Origin: an uncultured Dokdonia sp.
Lineage (GTDB): Bacteria > Bacteroidota > Bacteroidia > Flavobacteriales > Flavobacteriaceae
Direction of reading: 5' to 3'
DNA: 64,000 bases
NCBI GenBank assembly: GCA_947503305.1
Contig: CANNDF010000008.1
Location: 1-64,000, forward strand
Shown here: one piece after another, positions 46,720-56,035 of the stretch
Position numbering within the stretch: position 1 is the first letter of the stretch
How the letters are laid out: each line of letters begins with the position of its first letter
Notes under the pieces: generated by a model
Database searches by the model: none
What the model saw: only the letters and a program-made list of their open reading frames with translations
What the model was told of the DNA's origin: nothing
Position numbers and translations under genes: made by a program

Positions 46720-48072
46720 ATGCGTACAAAAACTCTCAAAAAGAACAAGATCAATGTAGTGACTTTAGGTTGTTCTAAGAATGTGTACGACAGTGAAGTA
46801 TTGATGGGACAACTTAAAGCCAATGGCAAAGAAGTCGCTCATGAGGAAGAAGGCAATATTGTTGTGATTAATACTTGTGGCTTTATTGAGAATGCTAAAG
46901 AAGAATCGGTTAATACCATTCTTGACTATGTAAAACAGAAAGAAGAGGGTGATGTGGATAAGGTATTTGTGACTGGTTGCTTGTCCGAACGTTATAAACC
47001 CGATTTACAAAAAGAAATTCCAGATGTAGATCAATATTTTGGAACTACAGAATTACCTGGATTATTAAAAGCATTAGGAGCCGATTATAAACATGAACTT
47101 ATAGGAGAACGTCTTACAACTACTCCAAAAAACTATGCGTACCTTAAAATAGCCGAAGGATGTGATCGGCCGTGTTCATTTTGTGCCATACCACTAATGC
47201 GAGGCAAGCATAAATCTAAACCTATTGAAAATTTGGTAATAGAAGCTGAGAAACTTGCTGCCAATGGTGTTTCTGAGTTGATTCTTATTGCACAAGACCT
47301 TACCTATTACGGACTTGATTTATATAAGAAACGCAACCTCTCTGAGTTACTGGAAGCGCTTGTAAAAGTAGAAGGGATAGAATGGATCCGTTTGCATTAT
47401 GCATTTCCTACTGGTTTTCCAATGGAAGTACTGGATGTGATGAAACGAGAATCTAAAATCTGTAATTATATAGATATTCCTTTGCAACATATTTCAGATT
47501 CTATTTTAAAATCCATGAGGCGCGGAACAACTATGGCAAAGACCAATGCGTTGTTAGATCGCTTTCGCGAAAGCGTACCCAGTATGACCATCCGTACAAC
47601 TTTGATTGTAGGATATCCAGGGGAGACAGAAGAAGATTTTCAAGTATTAAAACAATGGGTGAAGGATCAGCGGTTTGAACGTTTGGGATGTTTTACCTAT
47701 TCTCATGAAGAAAATACACATGCTTTTCATCTTGAAGATGATGTGCCTGAAGAGGTGAAAATGGATCGTGCCAATCAAATTATGGAGATACAGTCTCAAA
47801 TCTCTTGGGAACTCAATCAACAAAAGATAGGGCAGGAATTCAAAATAGTAGTCGATCGTAAAGAAGGTAATTATTTTATTGGTCGTACCGAGTTTGATAG
47901 CCCAGATGTAGATAATGAAGTGTTGATAGATGCTACAAAATATTATCTAAAAACGGGAGGATACACAATGGTAAAAGTAATAGAAGCTGAAGATTTTGAT
48001 CTGTATGCGGAGCCTCTGGAAATTATAGAAAGGCCTAAACCTATGCATGCAAAATCTAAAACTAATAGTTAA
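46720..48072 (+). CDS. rimO: Ribosomal protein S12 methylthiotransferase RimO
   Basis: 450 residues. RimO is a radical SAM enzyme that methylthiolates the conserved Asp of ribosomal protein S12. The UPF0004 domain carries C18, C53 and C87 for the auxiliary cluster; the SAM cluster is C148, C152, C155 (GCDRPCSFC). IPLQHISDSILKSMRRG and TTLIVGYPGETEEDF are family hallmarks, and a C-terminal TRAM domain follows. LDRFRESVPSM is encoded over the dispersed palindrome, yet matches normal family residues. RimO rather than MiaB is favoured by the N-terminal LGCSKNVYDSE. Confidence 0.95.
   Translation: MRTKTLKKNKINVVTLGCSKNVYDSEVLMGQLKANGKEVAHEEEGNIVVINTCGFIENAKEESVNTILDYVKQKEEGDVDKVFVTGCLSERYKPDLQKEIPDVDQYFGTTELPGLLKALGADYKHELIGERLTTTPKNYAYLKIAEGCDRPCSFCAIPLMRGKHKSKPIENLVIEAEKLAANGVSELILIAQDLTYYGLDLYKKRNLSELLEALVKVEGIEWIRLHYAFPTGFPMEVLDVMKRESKICNYIDIPLQHISDSILKSMRRGTTMAKTNALLDRFRESVPSMTIRTTLIVGYPGETEEDFQVLKQWVKDQRFERLGCFTYSHEENTHAFHLEDDVPEEVKMDRANQIMEIQSQISWELNQQKIGQEFKIVVDRKEGNYFIGRTEFDSPDVDNEVLIDATKYYLKTGGYTMVKVIEAEDFDLYAEPLEIIERPKPMHAKSKTNS
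47560..47575. repeat. Dispersed palindrome, copy 10 (in rimO)
   Basis: A perfect 16-base palindrome read as RFRES, in a conserved helix where those residues are ordinary. Confidence 0.95.
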
Positions 48073-48198
48073 TACATCGTCATAAAATAACTATATGTGA
48101 TGTCCACATACTACTGGTACATTTCATCATTTATTAATAAACTATTAATGATAGTGTTAGTTGTTTTTAATTTTTACGAGAAATAAGTTGTATTTGTT

Positions 48199-49452
48199 AT
48201 GAGAAAAATCATTCTTCTTTTATGCGTTTGTCTTGCTTTTTCATGTAAACAAAAGGAAGAAACGTTATCAGTAGATGATAAGCAAGAAATAGGTATAAGA
48301 AAACATACTGAAAATATAGAAAATCCAACTCAAGGAAAAGCACACCTCCCACGATTAAAATCTCAAGATGGTAAATTGCATATGACATGGGTAGAGGAAG
48401 AAGATTCGCTGGCTTTATTAAAATATGCCCATTTTGATGGAGAAAGGTGGAGTACTCCGGAAAGAGTAGCTTCTGGAACAGATTGGTTTGTCAATTGGGC
48501 AGACTTTCCAACAATAGCAGAAAACAAAGGAGCGTTATTGTCAACTTTTTTGCAGAAATCTGCACAGGGAACCTATGACTATAATGTTATGTATACTATA
48601 AAAGGCAAAGAGCAAGAGAAATGGTCTGAACCTAAAGTATTACATAGTGATGGAGTTGCAGCAGAGCATGGGTTTGTGTCTGTATTACCCTATGGAGATA
48701 ATGCATTTTTTGCCGTATGGTTAGACGGTCGTAATACAAAATCGGGAGGTCATGATAACCATGACAGTCATAATGATGATGGAGGTGCCATGACATTACG
48801 TAGTGCATTAATACGTATAGATGGCACAGTGACCAACCGAACTGAATTAGATGCACGTATTTGTGATTGTTGTAATACATCTGTAACGATGACAGATCAA
48901 GGCCCCGCTGTTATCTATCGAGATCGCTCTGATGATATATTGGAAATACGGGATATTTCTATCACAAGATTGGTTAATGGATTTTGGACTTCACCTATGT
49001 CTGTAGGGGATGATCAATGGCAAATTAATGGGTGTCCAGTGAATGGTCCAACTATAGATGCTCAAGATTCTCATGTTATTGCTGCTTGGTTTACAGCCGC
49101 AAACGATACTCCTCAGGTATTGGCCGCTTTTTCTTCAACAAGTGGAGAAACTTTTATGCCTCCTATTCGTATAGATACAGGTAATGCAATAGGACGTGTA
49201 GATACTGTTATGCTTAACGATAATAGTGGCTTGGTAAGCTGGTTAGAGCCAAAAGGCGATGCTATTGTTTTACAAGTAGTACGTATTTATGAAAATGGGA
49301 TGCATAGTGATCCTATAGTAATTACAAATACATCAGCAGAACGGCAAAGTGGATTCCCTCAATTGGAAGTGATAGACGATGTAGTATATGTGGCGTGGAC
49401 AAATATAGAATCAAATAAATCAAGTATAGAAATAACAAAATATGAGCTTTAA
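48199..49452 (+). CDS. Sialidase-like beta-propeller lipoprotein with Cys and His/Asp motifs
   Basis: 417 residues. Lipobox AFSC puts the lipidated Cys at 16. The rest has repeated blades of sialidase/BNR type (HMTWVEEEDS, FFAVWLDGRNT, VYVAWTNIES), but the classical sialidase arginine triad and Asp-box repeats are not clear, so an enzyme activity is not supported. Two possible metal sites stand out: a His/Asp loop HDNHDSHNDD (185-194) and CDCC (222-225). It is a single-gene unit; function unknown. Confidence 0.7.
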   Translation: MRKIILLLCVCLAFSCKQKEETLSVDDKQEIGIRKHTENIENPTQGKAHLPRLKSQDGKLHMTWVEEEDSLALLKYAHFDGERWSTPERVASGTDWFVNWADFPTIAENKGALLSTFLQKSAQGTYDYNVMYTIKGKEQEKWSEPKVLHSDGVAAEHGFVSVLPYGDNAFFAVWLDGRNTKSGGHDNHDSHNDDGGAMTLRSALIRIDGTVTNRTELDARICDCCNTSVTMTDQGPAVIYRDRSDDILEIRDISITRLVNGFWTSPMSVGDDQWQINGCPVNGPTIDAQDSHVIAAWFTAANDTPQVLAAFSSTSGETFMPPIRIDTGNAIGRVDTVMLNDNSGLVSWLEPKGDAIVLQVVRIYENGMHSDPIVITNTSAERQSGFPQLEVIDDVVYVAWTNIESNKSSIEITKYEL

Positions 49453-49506
49453 TAGAAAAGGGCATACTTAAATATATGTTGGTTTTTCTATAGAAACAAG
49501 ATAAAG

Positions 49507-50430
49507 CTATACAATCTCATACAATGTATACTTACCACTTTTCCCTTTTAAAGTAGTATCAAAAGAATTATAACTCGGATAATCTTTTTTAGCTTTTTGA
49601 TATGCTTCTTCAGATAGTAGAAGATGTGTGTCAAACTCTTTATTTGCTGCTTCAATACGACTGGCATAGTTTACATTATCACCTATGACAGCAATTTTTT
49701 TCATTGCGCCAGTATCAAAAGGACCGACAATTACATTTCCATAATGAACTCCTGCTCGAATACCGAATTTTGTATTGAAGTTTTTTTCAAGGTATACATT
49801 GAATAGCTCTAATTTTTCATTCATAATCCTGATAGCATTAATGGCATCTAATACGGAGTTAGAACTCTTTTTATCTATCCCAAATACAGAAAGAATACCA
49901 TCTCCTGCCACATCACTTATGATACCGTTATTCTCTTGTATAATCGTATTCATGATTCTATAATATCTATTCAGTACGTGAACAATATCGTAAGGAGGAA
50001 ATTTTTCTGCAAAAGAAGTATAATTAATGATATCTGTAAACACAATAGTTAATTCCTGTTGGCTTCCAAGAGCAATTCCTGAATCTCTTGAAAACTCTTC
50101 AGTAATAATATCCATATCAAGTTTGTCTGAAACTATTCTTCTAATAGATATATCCCCCTTAATTGTAGATTGACATGCTAAGCGAATTTCTGGAGGAAAA
50201 TTAAGTAAATCAGCAATTTTTTGCTCTGCCTCGTTTCTGGGATTGCAATTTTCTATACCTTCTCTAATACTTATTCTGCATGTAGAACATTTTCCTTGCC
50301 CTCCACAAGCATGTGTATGATCTATACCCGAATCTAATGTAGCCTTCAAGATGCTACTATCTTCTGGACAATCAATGAGTCGTTTCTCTTTGAATAAATT
50401 AATTTTGTGTATTAGCGTATTTTCTTGCAT
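49507..50430 (-). CDS. [2Fe-2S] ferredoxin-adenylate/guanylate cyclase fusion
   Basis: 307 residues. Residues about 10-100 are a plant-type ferredoxin domain with cluster ligands C42, C48, C51 (CGGQGKCSTC) and C86. Residues about 125-305 are a class III nucleotide cyclase domain: metal Asp133 in FTDI and Asp177 in GDG, and GDNVNYASR at 250-258 with the transition-state Asn/Arg. There is no membrane segment. The fusion suggests cyclase activity controlled by cluster redox state or by an electron partner. Whether the product is cAMP or cGMP is not certain. It is a single gene with no neighbouring effector. Confidence 0.92.
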   Translation of the reverse strand: MQENTLIHKINLFKEKRLIDCPEDSSILKATLDSGIDHTHACGGQGKCSTCRISIREGIENCNPRNEAEQKIADLLNFPPEIRLACQSTIKGDISIRRIVSDKLDMDIITEEFSRDSGIALGSQQELTIVFTDIINYTSFAEKFPPYDIVHVLNRYYRIMNTIIQENNGIISDVAGDGILSVFGIDKKSSNSVLDAINAIRIMNEKLELFNVYLEKNFNTKFGIRAGVHYGNVIVGPFDTGAMKKIAVIGDNVNYASRIEAANKEFDTHLLLSEEAYQKAKKDYPSYNSFDTTLKGKSGKYTLYEIV

Positions 50431-50620
50431 AAGATATCAATTAAGAGCTTCATTACTTTATGAGCAAATTTGCGTAATCAGTTTGCCTTGCTAGGTATAA
50501 AAAACTAAAAAATCATCTGATTATATATGCAACAGCTTCTGTAAAAATATAAATTACTGGATTATAAACTTCTATTTTTATAGAGCTCCCTTTTTGTTTT
50601 GATCTCTAGGTTTGGGTCTT

Positions 50621-53110
50621 TTATATTCTGAACTTATTATTATTTGTAAAGAAAATAGCATTGGCAAAAAAGAGTTTTCCATGGTTCCAAAAAGCTCTAA
50701 ATAAAGGGTCATCTACCATATAGATAATACTACCTCCGCCCATACGTTCTTCTCCAAAAACGAGTGATTTACTTAAACCCGTTTTAGCACGATCACCAGC
50801 AAATCCAGACACATTGGTTATATCTTCTGAGATATAGCCTACATTAAATCCGTTATCTAAATAGCTATATGAACTACTTCCTAATTTAAGACTGTAATAA
50901 GTGTTTCCATACCCAAAAGCCATAGGATGTGTATTGTCTATATTGGTTTTAAAAATACTTCCCGTGATAAAATTGGTTACACTTTCAGACTCACGGTTTG
51001 CATAGGGGGTAAGATTATCTTTTTTGTCTTCTTTTGCATCATCTCCTTTAGAGTTTCGCTTTAAGTTAAATCCACTTTTTCCTGCAAACGATCCTACAGC
51101 TCTATCCAAAGCGATGATCTTACCTCCTCCTCTTACAAAATCTTTTATCTTATCAATGGTGTCATCATTTAAAAGGCTATTATACCAACCACTAGGCATT
51201 ACAATAATATCATATGAGTCTAGTGATACACGTCCCATAATATCTGTGTCTATAGAGGTTACAGGATATCCTAATGTTTGTTCAAAATAGTACCATGTAG
51301 CACCATAACTTAATGATGAGGTAGAATCTCCTTTTAATAAAGCAATTTTGGGAGGGTTAATGAGTTTTATTTCAGGAGATCCAAAATCAGGACCTGAAGA
51401 AGAAAAACTTGATGTAGATGGTGTGAGCTGGCGGTTGTGGTTATTTGCAATTGAATATACTTTATCAGCAAAATCATCCATATTTTTATTGTCACTCTTT
51501 GTAATAACTAAGGTTCCCCGATCAAATTGTTCACCACTATTAACAAAAGGCTTTTCTGAAAAGCGCACTTTAATACCAGCTTTTAAAAGAGAAGCAAGGA
51601 ATTTTGCATCTTTCATACTATGCCAACGAGCAATATATCCTGGAGCTTGTGCACGTTTTTGATTACCTATTTTAGAAAAAGGACTTACACTGTTTGCAGT
51701 TATCTTTGAAGTACTTGCAATTGCTTCTAACCCATAAGCATGAGGTAAACTCCACGCTGTAATATCATACGTAAGCGGTGTCGAAAGTTTTGCGTCGGGT
51801 TCTAAAAGTACTTTAACCATCTTTCCTTTAGGTTGGTCTGTACTTACTACCATTGCAAGATCATAATTCATACTTCCTTGTCCATTACTCATATAATTAA
51901 AACCACTAGCTTTTCCATTAGTAGCAAAACCATATTTGATTTCATGTTTATCGAGAAGATCAGCAAGTGACTGTAAATGATCTTGATGCCCTTTAAGGAC
52001 ATAACTTTTGTATTTTAATCTGCTATTATCAAAGAATTTTACAAACTCTGAATTGATTTTTGAAGCGTTTTGAGATGAAATTTCTACAGTAGAAAGCCCA
52101 GTTGTTTTATGATGCGCAACACGATCTACGAGTGTAAGTTCATAGCCTTCATCTGTATTAATACCCAAACCTGCTCTACCATGCCCAGCTTGTTCATAAG
52201 TCATTCCTATAGCACCCATATACGTAGGATAGGTATCTCCATAGCTAGGATAAAGTAAATCAAAGCGTTCTCTGGTAAAAAATAACCATCCTTCTTTATC
52301 AAAATAACGGGCGTGATTTTGTCCTATCTGTGTTTGAAAATCTCGTTGCCAGTCTGATATAATTTCATGAAAAGGCTCTGCTGCAGGAGCAAAATAATAA
52401 GGTTCATTAATACCTTGTTCATGAAAATCTACATGAACATGTGGCATCCATTGATTATATACTTTAAGGCGTTGTTGTGATTCTATCTGTGTAGCCCATG
52501 CCCAATCTCTATTCAAATCAAAGAGGTAATGATTAGGTCTTCCTCCTGGCCAAGGCTCATTATGTTCTGTGGCTACTTGTGATGGATCATATGGTGTTGC
52601 TGCTACTTGATTAAACCAGTTTGCATACCGATCTCTTCCATCAGGATTGATACAAGGATCTATAATAACTACTGTATTCTTAAGCCAATCTTTTTTTGTA
52701 GTAATAAGTTCGTATAGTGTGACCATAGAAGCTTCTGTACTAGAAGCTTCATTTCCATGTACATTATAGGAAAGCCATACAATGGCTTTGTCTGCAATAC
52801 CTGCATTTCCATTTTCGATACCTATCTGTTGCAAATTTGCTTTTCGTATAGATTCTAATTTTGCATGGTTCTCAGCAGTAGTAACCACAGCATATGTTAA
52901 CGGACGACGTTCATTGGTACGGCCATATTCTTGATAAGTAACAAGACTACTTTCTGAGGCAACATATTCAAAATAACGTACAACATCGGCATGACGAGAA
53001 AACTGAGTCCCTATCTCATACCCTAAGAATTCGGCAGGAGATTGTATCGTTTGGGCAGTGAGAATACATGTGAAAAGGAAGATAACGGGAAGGCTAATTT
53101 TTTTAAGCAT
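50621..53110 (-). CDS. Secreted M14 family zinc carboxypeptidase
   Basis: 829 residues. Signal peptide 1-20 (ending LTAQ). The peptidase domain (about 30-370) has the zinc pair His118 and Glu121 in HGNEASS and a third ligand, probably His230, in HVDFHEQG; NPDGRDRYANWFN also fits M14. The remaining 450 residues include a glutamine-amidotransferase-like region (PSGWYNSLLND, GGGKIIALDRAVGS), usual in this large Bacteroidota subgroup. It probably trims peptides in the periplasm or outside for nutrition. Its start is divergent from bshC. Confidence 0.9.
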   Translation of the reverse strand: MLKKISLPVIFLFTCILTAQTIQSPAEFLGYEIGTQFSRHADVVRYFEYVASESSLVTYQEYGRTNERRPLTYAVVTTAENHAKLESIRKANLQQIGIENGNAGIADKAIVWLSYNVHGNEASSTEASMVTLYELITTKKDWLKNTVVIIDPCINPDGRDRYANWFNQVAATPYDPSQVATEHNEPWPGGRPNHYLFDLNRDWAWATQIESQQRLKVYNQWMPHVHVDFHEQGINEPYYFAPAAEPFHEIISDWQRDFQTQIGQNHARYFDKEGWLFFTRERFDLLYPSYGDTYPTYMGAIGMTYEQAGHGRAGLGINTDEGYELTLVDRVAHHKTTGLSTVEISSQNASKINSEFVKFFDNSRLKYKSYVLKGHQDHLQSLADLLDKHEIKYGFATNGKASGFNYMSNGQGSMNYDLAMVVSTDQPKGKMVKVLLEPDAKLSTPLTYDITAWSLPHAYGLEAIASTSKITANSVSPFSKIGNQKRAQAPGYIARWHSMKDAKFLASLLKAGIKVRFSEKPFVNSGEQFDRGTLVITKSDNKNMDDFADKVYSIANNHNRQLTPSTSSFSSSGPDFGSPEIKLINPPKIALLKGDSTSSLSYGATWYYFEQTLGYPVTSIDTDIMGRVSLDSYDIIVMPSGWYNSLLNDDTIDKIKDFVRGGGKIIALDRAVGSFAGKSGFNLKRNSKGDDAKEDKKDNLTPYANRESESVTNFITGSIFKTNIDNTHPMAFGYGNTYYSLKLGSSSYSYLDNGFNVGYISEDITNVSGFAGDRAKTGLSKSLVFGEERMGGGSIIYMVDDPLFRAFWNHGKLFFANAIFFTNNNKFRI

Positions 53111-53233
53111 TTGATTGATTTAGAATAATTGTTAAAGCTACTAAAAAGCAAGGACATCAAATCTGCGATTTAACGTAAATTTGGGAATTCTCGTTTTTGT
53201 TAAATTTATATTTACGTTCCAAAACCGACCTTA

Positions 53234-54829
53234 ATGCCAGCCGACTGTATATCGTACCATAAAACCGGATATTTTTCTAAGCTTATTTGTAACTACCTTG
53301 ATAATGATAAAGCTTTAAAATCATTTTATCATCGGTTTCCAATAATAGAAAATTTTGATGCTCAGATACTAGAAAAAGGGCAGTGGTTTCCTAAGGATTC
53401 CCGTAAAGTGCTTGTAGAAGTATTACAATCTCAATATGAAGGTATAGACACCTCAGAAGCAACACTCAATAATATAAAATTGTTATCTCAGGAAACTAGT
53501 TTTACCATTACAACAGGGCATCAACTTAATTTGTTTACAGGACCTTTATATTTTCTGTATAAGATTATACATACGATTACGCTTTCGCGAAAGCTAAAAC
53601 AACAACACCCTACTTATGATTTTGTGCCTATATATTGGATGGCAACAGAAGATCATGATTTTGAGGAGATTAATTATTTCCGTTTCCGTGGAAAGAAGGT
53701 TCAATGGAATAGGGAAGCAGGAGGTGCTGTGGGAGAGCTGTCAACAGATGGACTAGATGCTGTTTTTGAATTATTTGCTACTCAACTAGGAGGATCACAA
53801 AATGCAATTTCTTTAAAAAGCCTTTTTGAAAATGCATACCTCAAACATGATACACTTGCCACTGCAACTCGATATATAGCCAATGAATTATTTAAGGAAT
53901 ATGGATTGATTATTATAGACGGTAATGATACTTCCTTAAAATCTCTTTTTACACCGTATGTAAAATATGAGTTACTGGAACAAATATCTCATAAAAAAGT
54001 TACCCAACAGACAGAAAAACTTACAACTTTAGGCTATCCAGCACAAGTACACCCTCGAGAGATTAATCTCTTTTATATAATTAAAGGAATACGTGAACGT
54101 ATTATAAAAGAAGGGACTATTTATAGTGTTAACAATACAGAAATTCGTTTTACAGAAAGCGAGATTTTATTAGAACTCGAAAAGCACCCAGAACGATTTT
54201 CTCCCAATGCTTTGTTACGACCTCTCTATCAAGAGGTGATTTTACCTAACCTGTGTTATATTGGAGGGGGAGGAGAACTTGCCTATTGGTTTCAACTTAA
54301 AGATTATTTTGAGGCTATTGATGTACCTTTTCCTATGTTGCTTCTTCGTAATTCTGCATTGTTACGTACAGAAAAACAAAAACAAAAAACAGATCGTTTA
54401 GGTGTGTCTTTGCCTCAGTTGTTTTTAAAACAAAATGAACTTGTAAATCAAAAAATACGAACTGTCTCAAATATAAATATTGATTTTACAGAACAACGTG
54501 CTTTCCTCAAAGAACAATTTAAAGCAATGCATCTTATTGCCGAGGAGACAGACGCTTCTTTTATCGGTGCTGTAAATGCACAAGAAGTGAAGCAACTTAA
54601 AGGTTTAGATCATTTAGAATCAAGGTTGTTACGGGCTCAAAAACGTAAATTGAGTGATCATGTACAACGTCTTGTGGATCTTCAAAATGAAATGTTTCCA
54701 TTGCAAAGTCTTCAGGAGCGTAATACCAATTTTGCAGAGTTTTATCTAGAATTTGGTGATACTTTGATTCCATCTATACTAGATAATCTTGATCCTATGA
54801 ATTCAGAATTTACAGTAATTACATTATAG
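53234..54829 (+). CDS. bshC: Bacillithiol biosynthesis cysteine-adding enzyme BshC
   Basis: 531 residues. BshC adds cysteine to GlcN-malate, the last step of bacillithiol synthesis. Family segments: TTGHQLNLFTGPLYFLYK, PIYWMATEDHDFEEIN, GGGGELAYWFQLKDYF and a C-terminal coiled coil (about 440-490). So the organism very likely uses bacillithiol as its low-molecular-weight thiol, although bshA and bshB are not in this window. The dispersed palindrome encodes TLSRKL in an alpha-helix. Confidence 0.95.
   Translation: MPADCISYHKTGYFSKLICNYLDNDKALKSFYHRFPIIENFDAQILEKGQWFPKDSRKVLVEVLQSQYEGIDTSEATLNNIKLLSQETSFTITTGHQLNLFTGPLYFLYKIIHTITLSRKLKQQHPTYDFVPIYWMATEDHDFEEINYFRFRGKKVQWNREAGGAVGELSTDGLDAVFELFATQLGGSQNAISLKSLFENAYLKHDTLATATRYIANELFKEYGLIIIDGNDTSLKSLFTPYVKYELLEQISHKKVTQQTEKLTTLGYPAQVHPREINLFYIIKGIRERIIKEGTIYSVNNTEIRFTESEILLELEKHPERFSPNALLRPLYQEVILPNLCYIGGGGELAYWFQLKDYFEAIDVPFPMLLLRNSALLRTEKQKQKTDRLGVSLPQLFLKQNELVNQKIRTVSNINIDFTEQRAFLKEQFKAMHLIAEETDASFIGAVNAQEVKQLKGLDHLESRLLRAQKRKLSDHVQRLVDLQNEMFPLQSLQERNTNFAEFYLEFGDTLIPSILDNLDPMNSEFTVITL
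53580..53594. repeat. Dispersed palindrome, copy 11 (in bshC)
   Basis: CGCTTTCGCGAAAGC, missing only the final G. Read as TLSRKL. Confidence 0.92.
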
Positions 54830-54851
54830 TTTTGGATAAGAAAAGGTTGTG

Positions 54852-55310
54852 TTATTTATGTGTAGATAATTGTCTTATTCCTTCATACACAACAATTCCC
54901 ACAGCATTGGCAAGGTTTAAACTTCGTATGTGTTTACTAAATAATGGGATCTTATATAATTGATTACGATACTTCTCCGTAATATAGGAGGGTAGTCCTT
55001 TTGATTCTTTTCCAAAAACAAGGAAGAGATTATCTTCAAAGGGGACATTCCAATGATTTTTTGTTCCATGGCTAGAGAAGAATACCATTTTTGCATCCTT
55101 ATGCTGAGCAAAAAAATCTTCAATACTTTCATAATATGTCACCGATAGATGCTTCCAATAATCAAGCCCTGCACGTTTGAGACGAGTATCATTTATTTCA
55201 AAACCAAAGGGTTTTACCAGATGTAAATGACATCCAGATCCCAGACTAAGTCTCCCTATATTTCCTGTATTATTAGGAATTTCAGGATTGATAAGTACAA
55301 TGTTAAGCAT
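54852..55310 (-). CDS. trmL: tRNA (cytidine/uridine-34 2'-O)-methyltransferase TrmL
   Basis: 152 residues, a compact SPOUT methyltransferase. It methylates the wobble 2'-OH of some tRNA-Leu in species studied. Motif 1 is PEIPNNTGNIGRL, motif 2 FGKESKGLP, motif 3 IPLFSKHIRSLNLANAVGIVVYEG, together forming the knotted SAM site. RAGLDYW matches the family loop. It is the last gene of a leftward GMC-subunit 3-trmL run, five bases after the previous stop. Confidence 0.94.
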   Translation of the reverse strand: MLNIVLINPEIPNNTGNIGRLSLGSGCHLHLVKPFGFEINDTRLKRAGLDYWKHLSVTYYESIEDFFAQHKDAKMVFFSSHGTKNHWNVPFEDNLFLVFGKESKGLPSYITEKYRNQLYKIPLFSKHIRSLNLANAVGIVVYEGIRQLSTHK

Positions 55311-55315
55311 ATAAA

Positions 55316-56032
55316 TTAGGTGAGTAAATTACCGTTTTCATCCCAAGTAGCTATATCACCTCTTGTATTCTGATCAATACACTTTGCAATCCATTCTGGA
55401 TCATAGGACATACCGTGTTGGTCTAATACATCTTGAGGAACACCATCCCAAACATTGGGTTGATTTCCTTTATACCCTAAATCTTTGATTCCTAATTCAG
55501 ACGTATAGTAACCAGTTAGAGTTAGATTACGCATTAAGCTAAACCATTGGATTTCAAAAGGGCGTTCTCTTGTTGGTATTTCTGGATCGTAAAAAGCAAT
55601 CGGATCCAAAATCTGTTTTTGTAGATCGAGTGACAAGCTTTTGAATTCTGTATTGAAGAGTTCATTAGAAGTGCTATCTAACCATAAAAGGCCACCTAAT
55701 AAAGTATTTTGCATTCTAGGTATATCTTTACCTATAAATTCTATAAACTCAGGCACTCCTGCTTCTAGAGGGCCTCCTACTTCTGGTTTAGGAGGCAAAA
55801 TAACTTCGCTCAAAACAGCAATGGTTTCTAGTTCATGAGTTGTAAATAGTGCTTCAGCATTTAATTTTTCAATGCGTTCTAATTCTTCAGGAGTCCTTCC
55901 AAAATAATTATCGGCACTATCTATAATTTGCTGATCTAATTCTGGTTCTCCTTCACCTACACAGCTCTGTAGTCCAAGACTTATTGCGCCTGCACCTAAA
56001 AGCATGGTTTGTATACTTTGTCTTCTATCCAT
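55316..56032 (-). CDS. Gluconate 2-dehydrogenase subunit 3-like protein
   Basis: 238 residues. The N-terminus DRRQSIQTMLLGAGAISLGLQSC has a twin-arginine-like start and a lipobox with Cys24, so it may be Tat-exported and lipidated. The body matches the small subunit 3 of periplasmic gluconate-type dehydrogenases (ETIAVLSEVILPPKPEVGG; ARxVP-like PEFIEFIGKDIPRM). Such subunits assist export and stability of the flavin subunit, here the GMC protein encoded three bases upstream. No cytochrome c subunit is adjacent. Confidence 0.88.
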   Translation of the reverse strand: MDRRQSIQTMLLGAGAISLGLQSCVGEGEPELDQQIIDSADNYFGRTPEELERIEKLNAEALFTTHELETIAVLSEVILPPKPEVGGPLEAGVPEFIEFIGKDIPRMQNTLLGGLLWLDSTSNELFNTEFKSLSLDLQKQILDPIAFYDPEIPTRERPFEIQWFSLMRNLTLTGYYTSELGIKDLGYKGNQPNVWDGVPQDVLDQHGMSYDPEWIAKCIDQNTRGDIATWDENGNLLT

Positions 56033-56035
56033 GGT

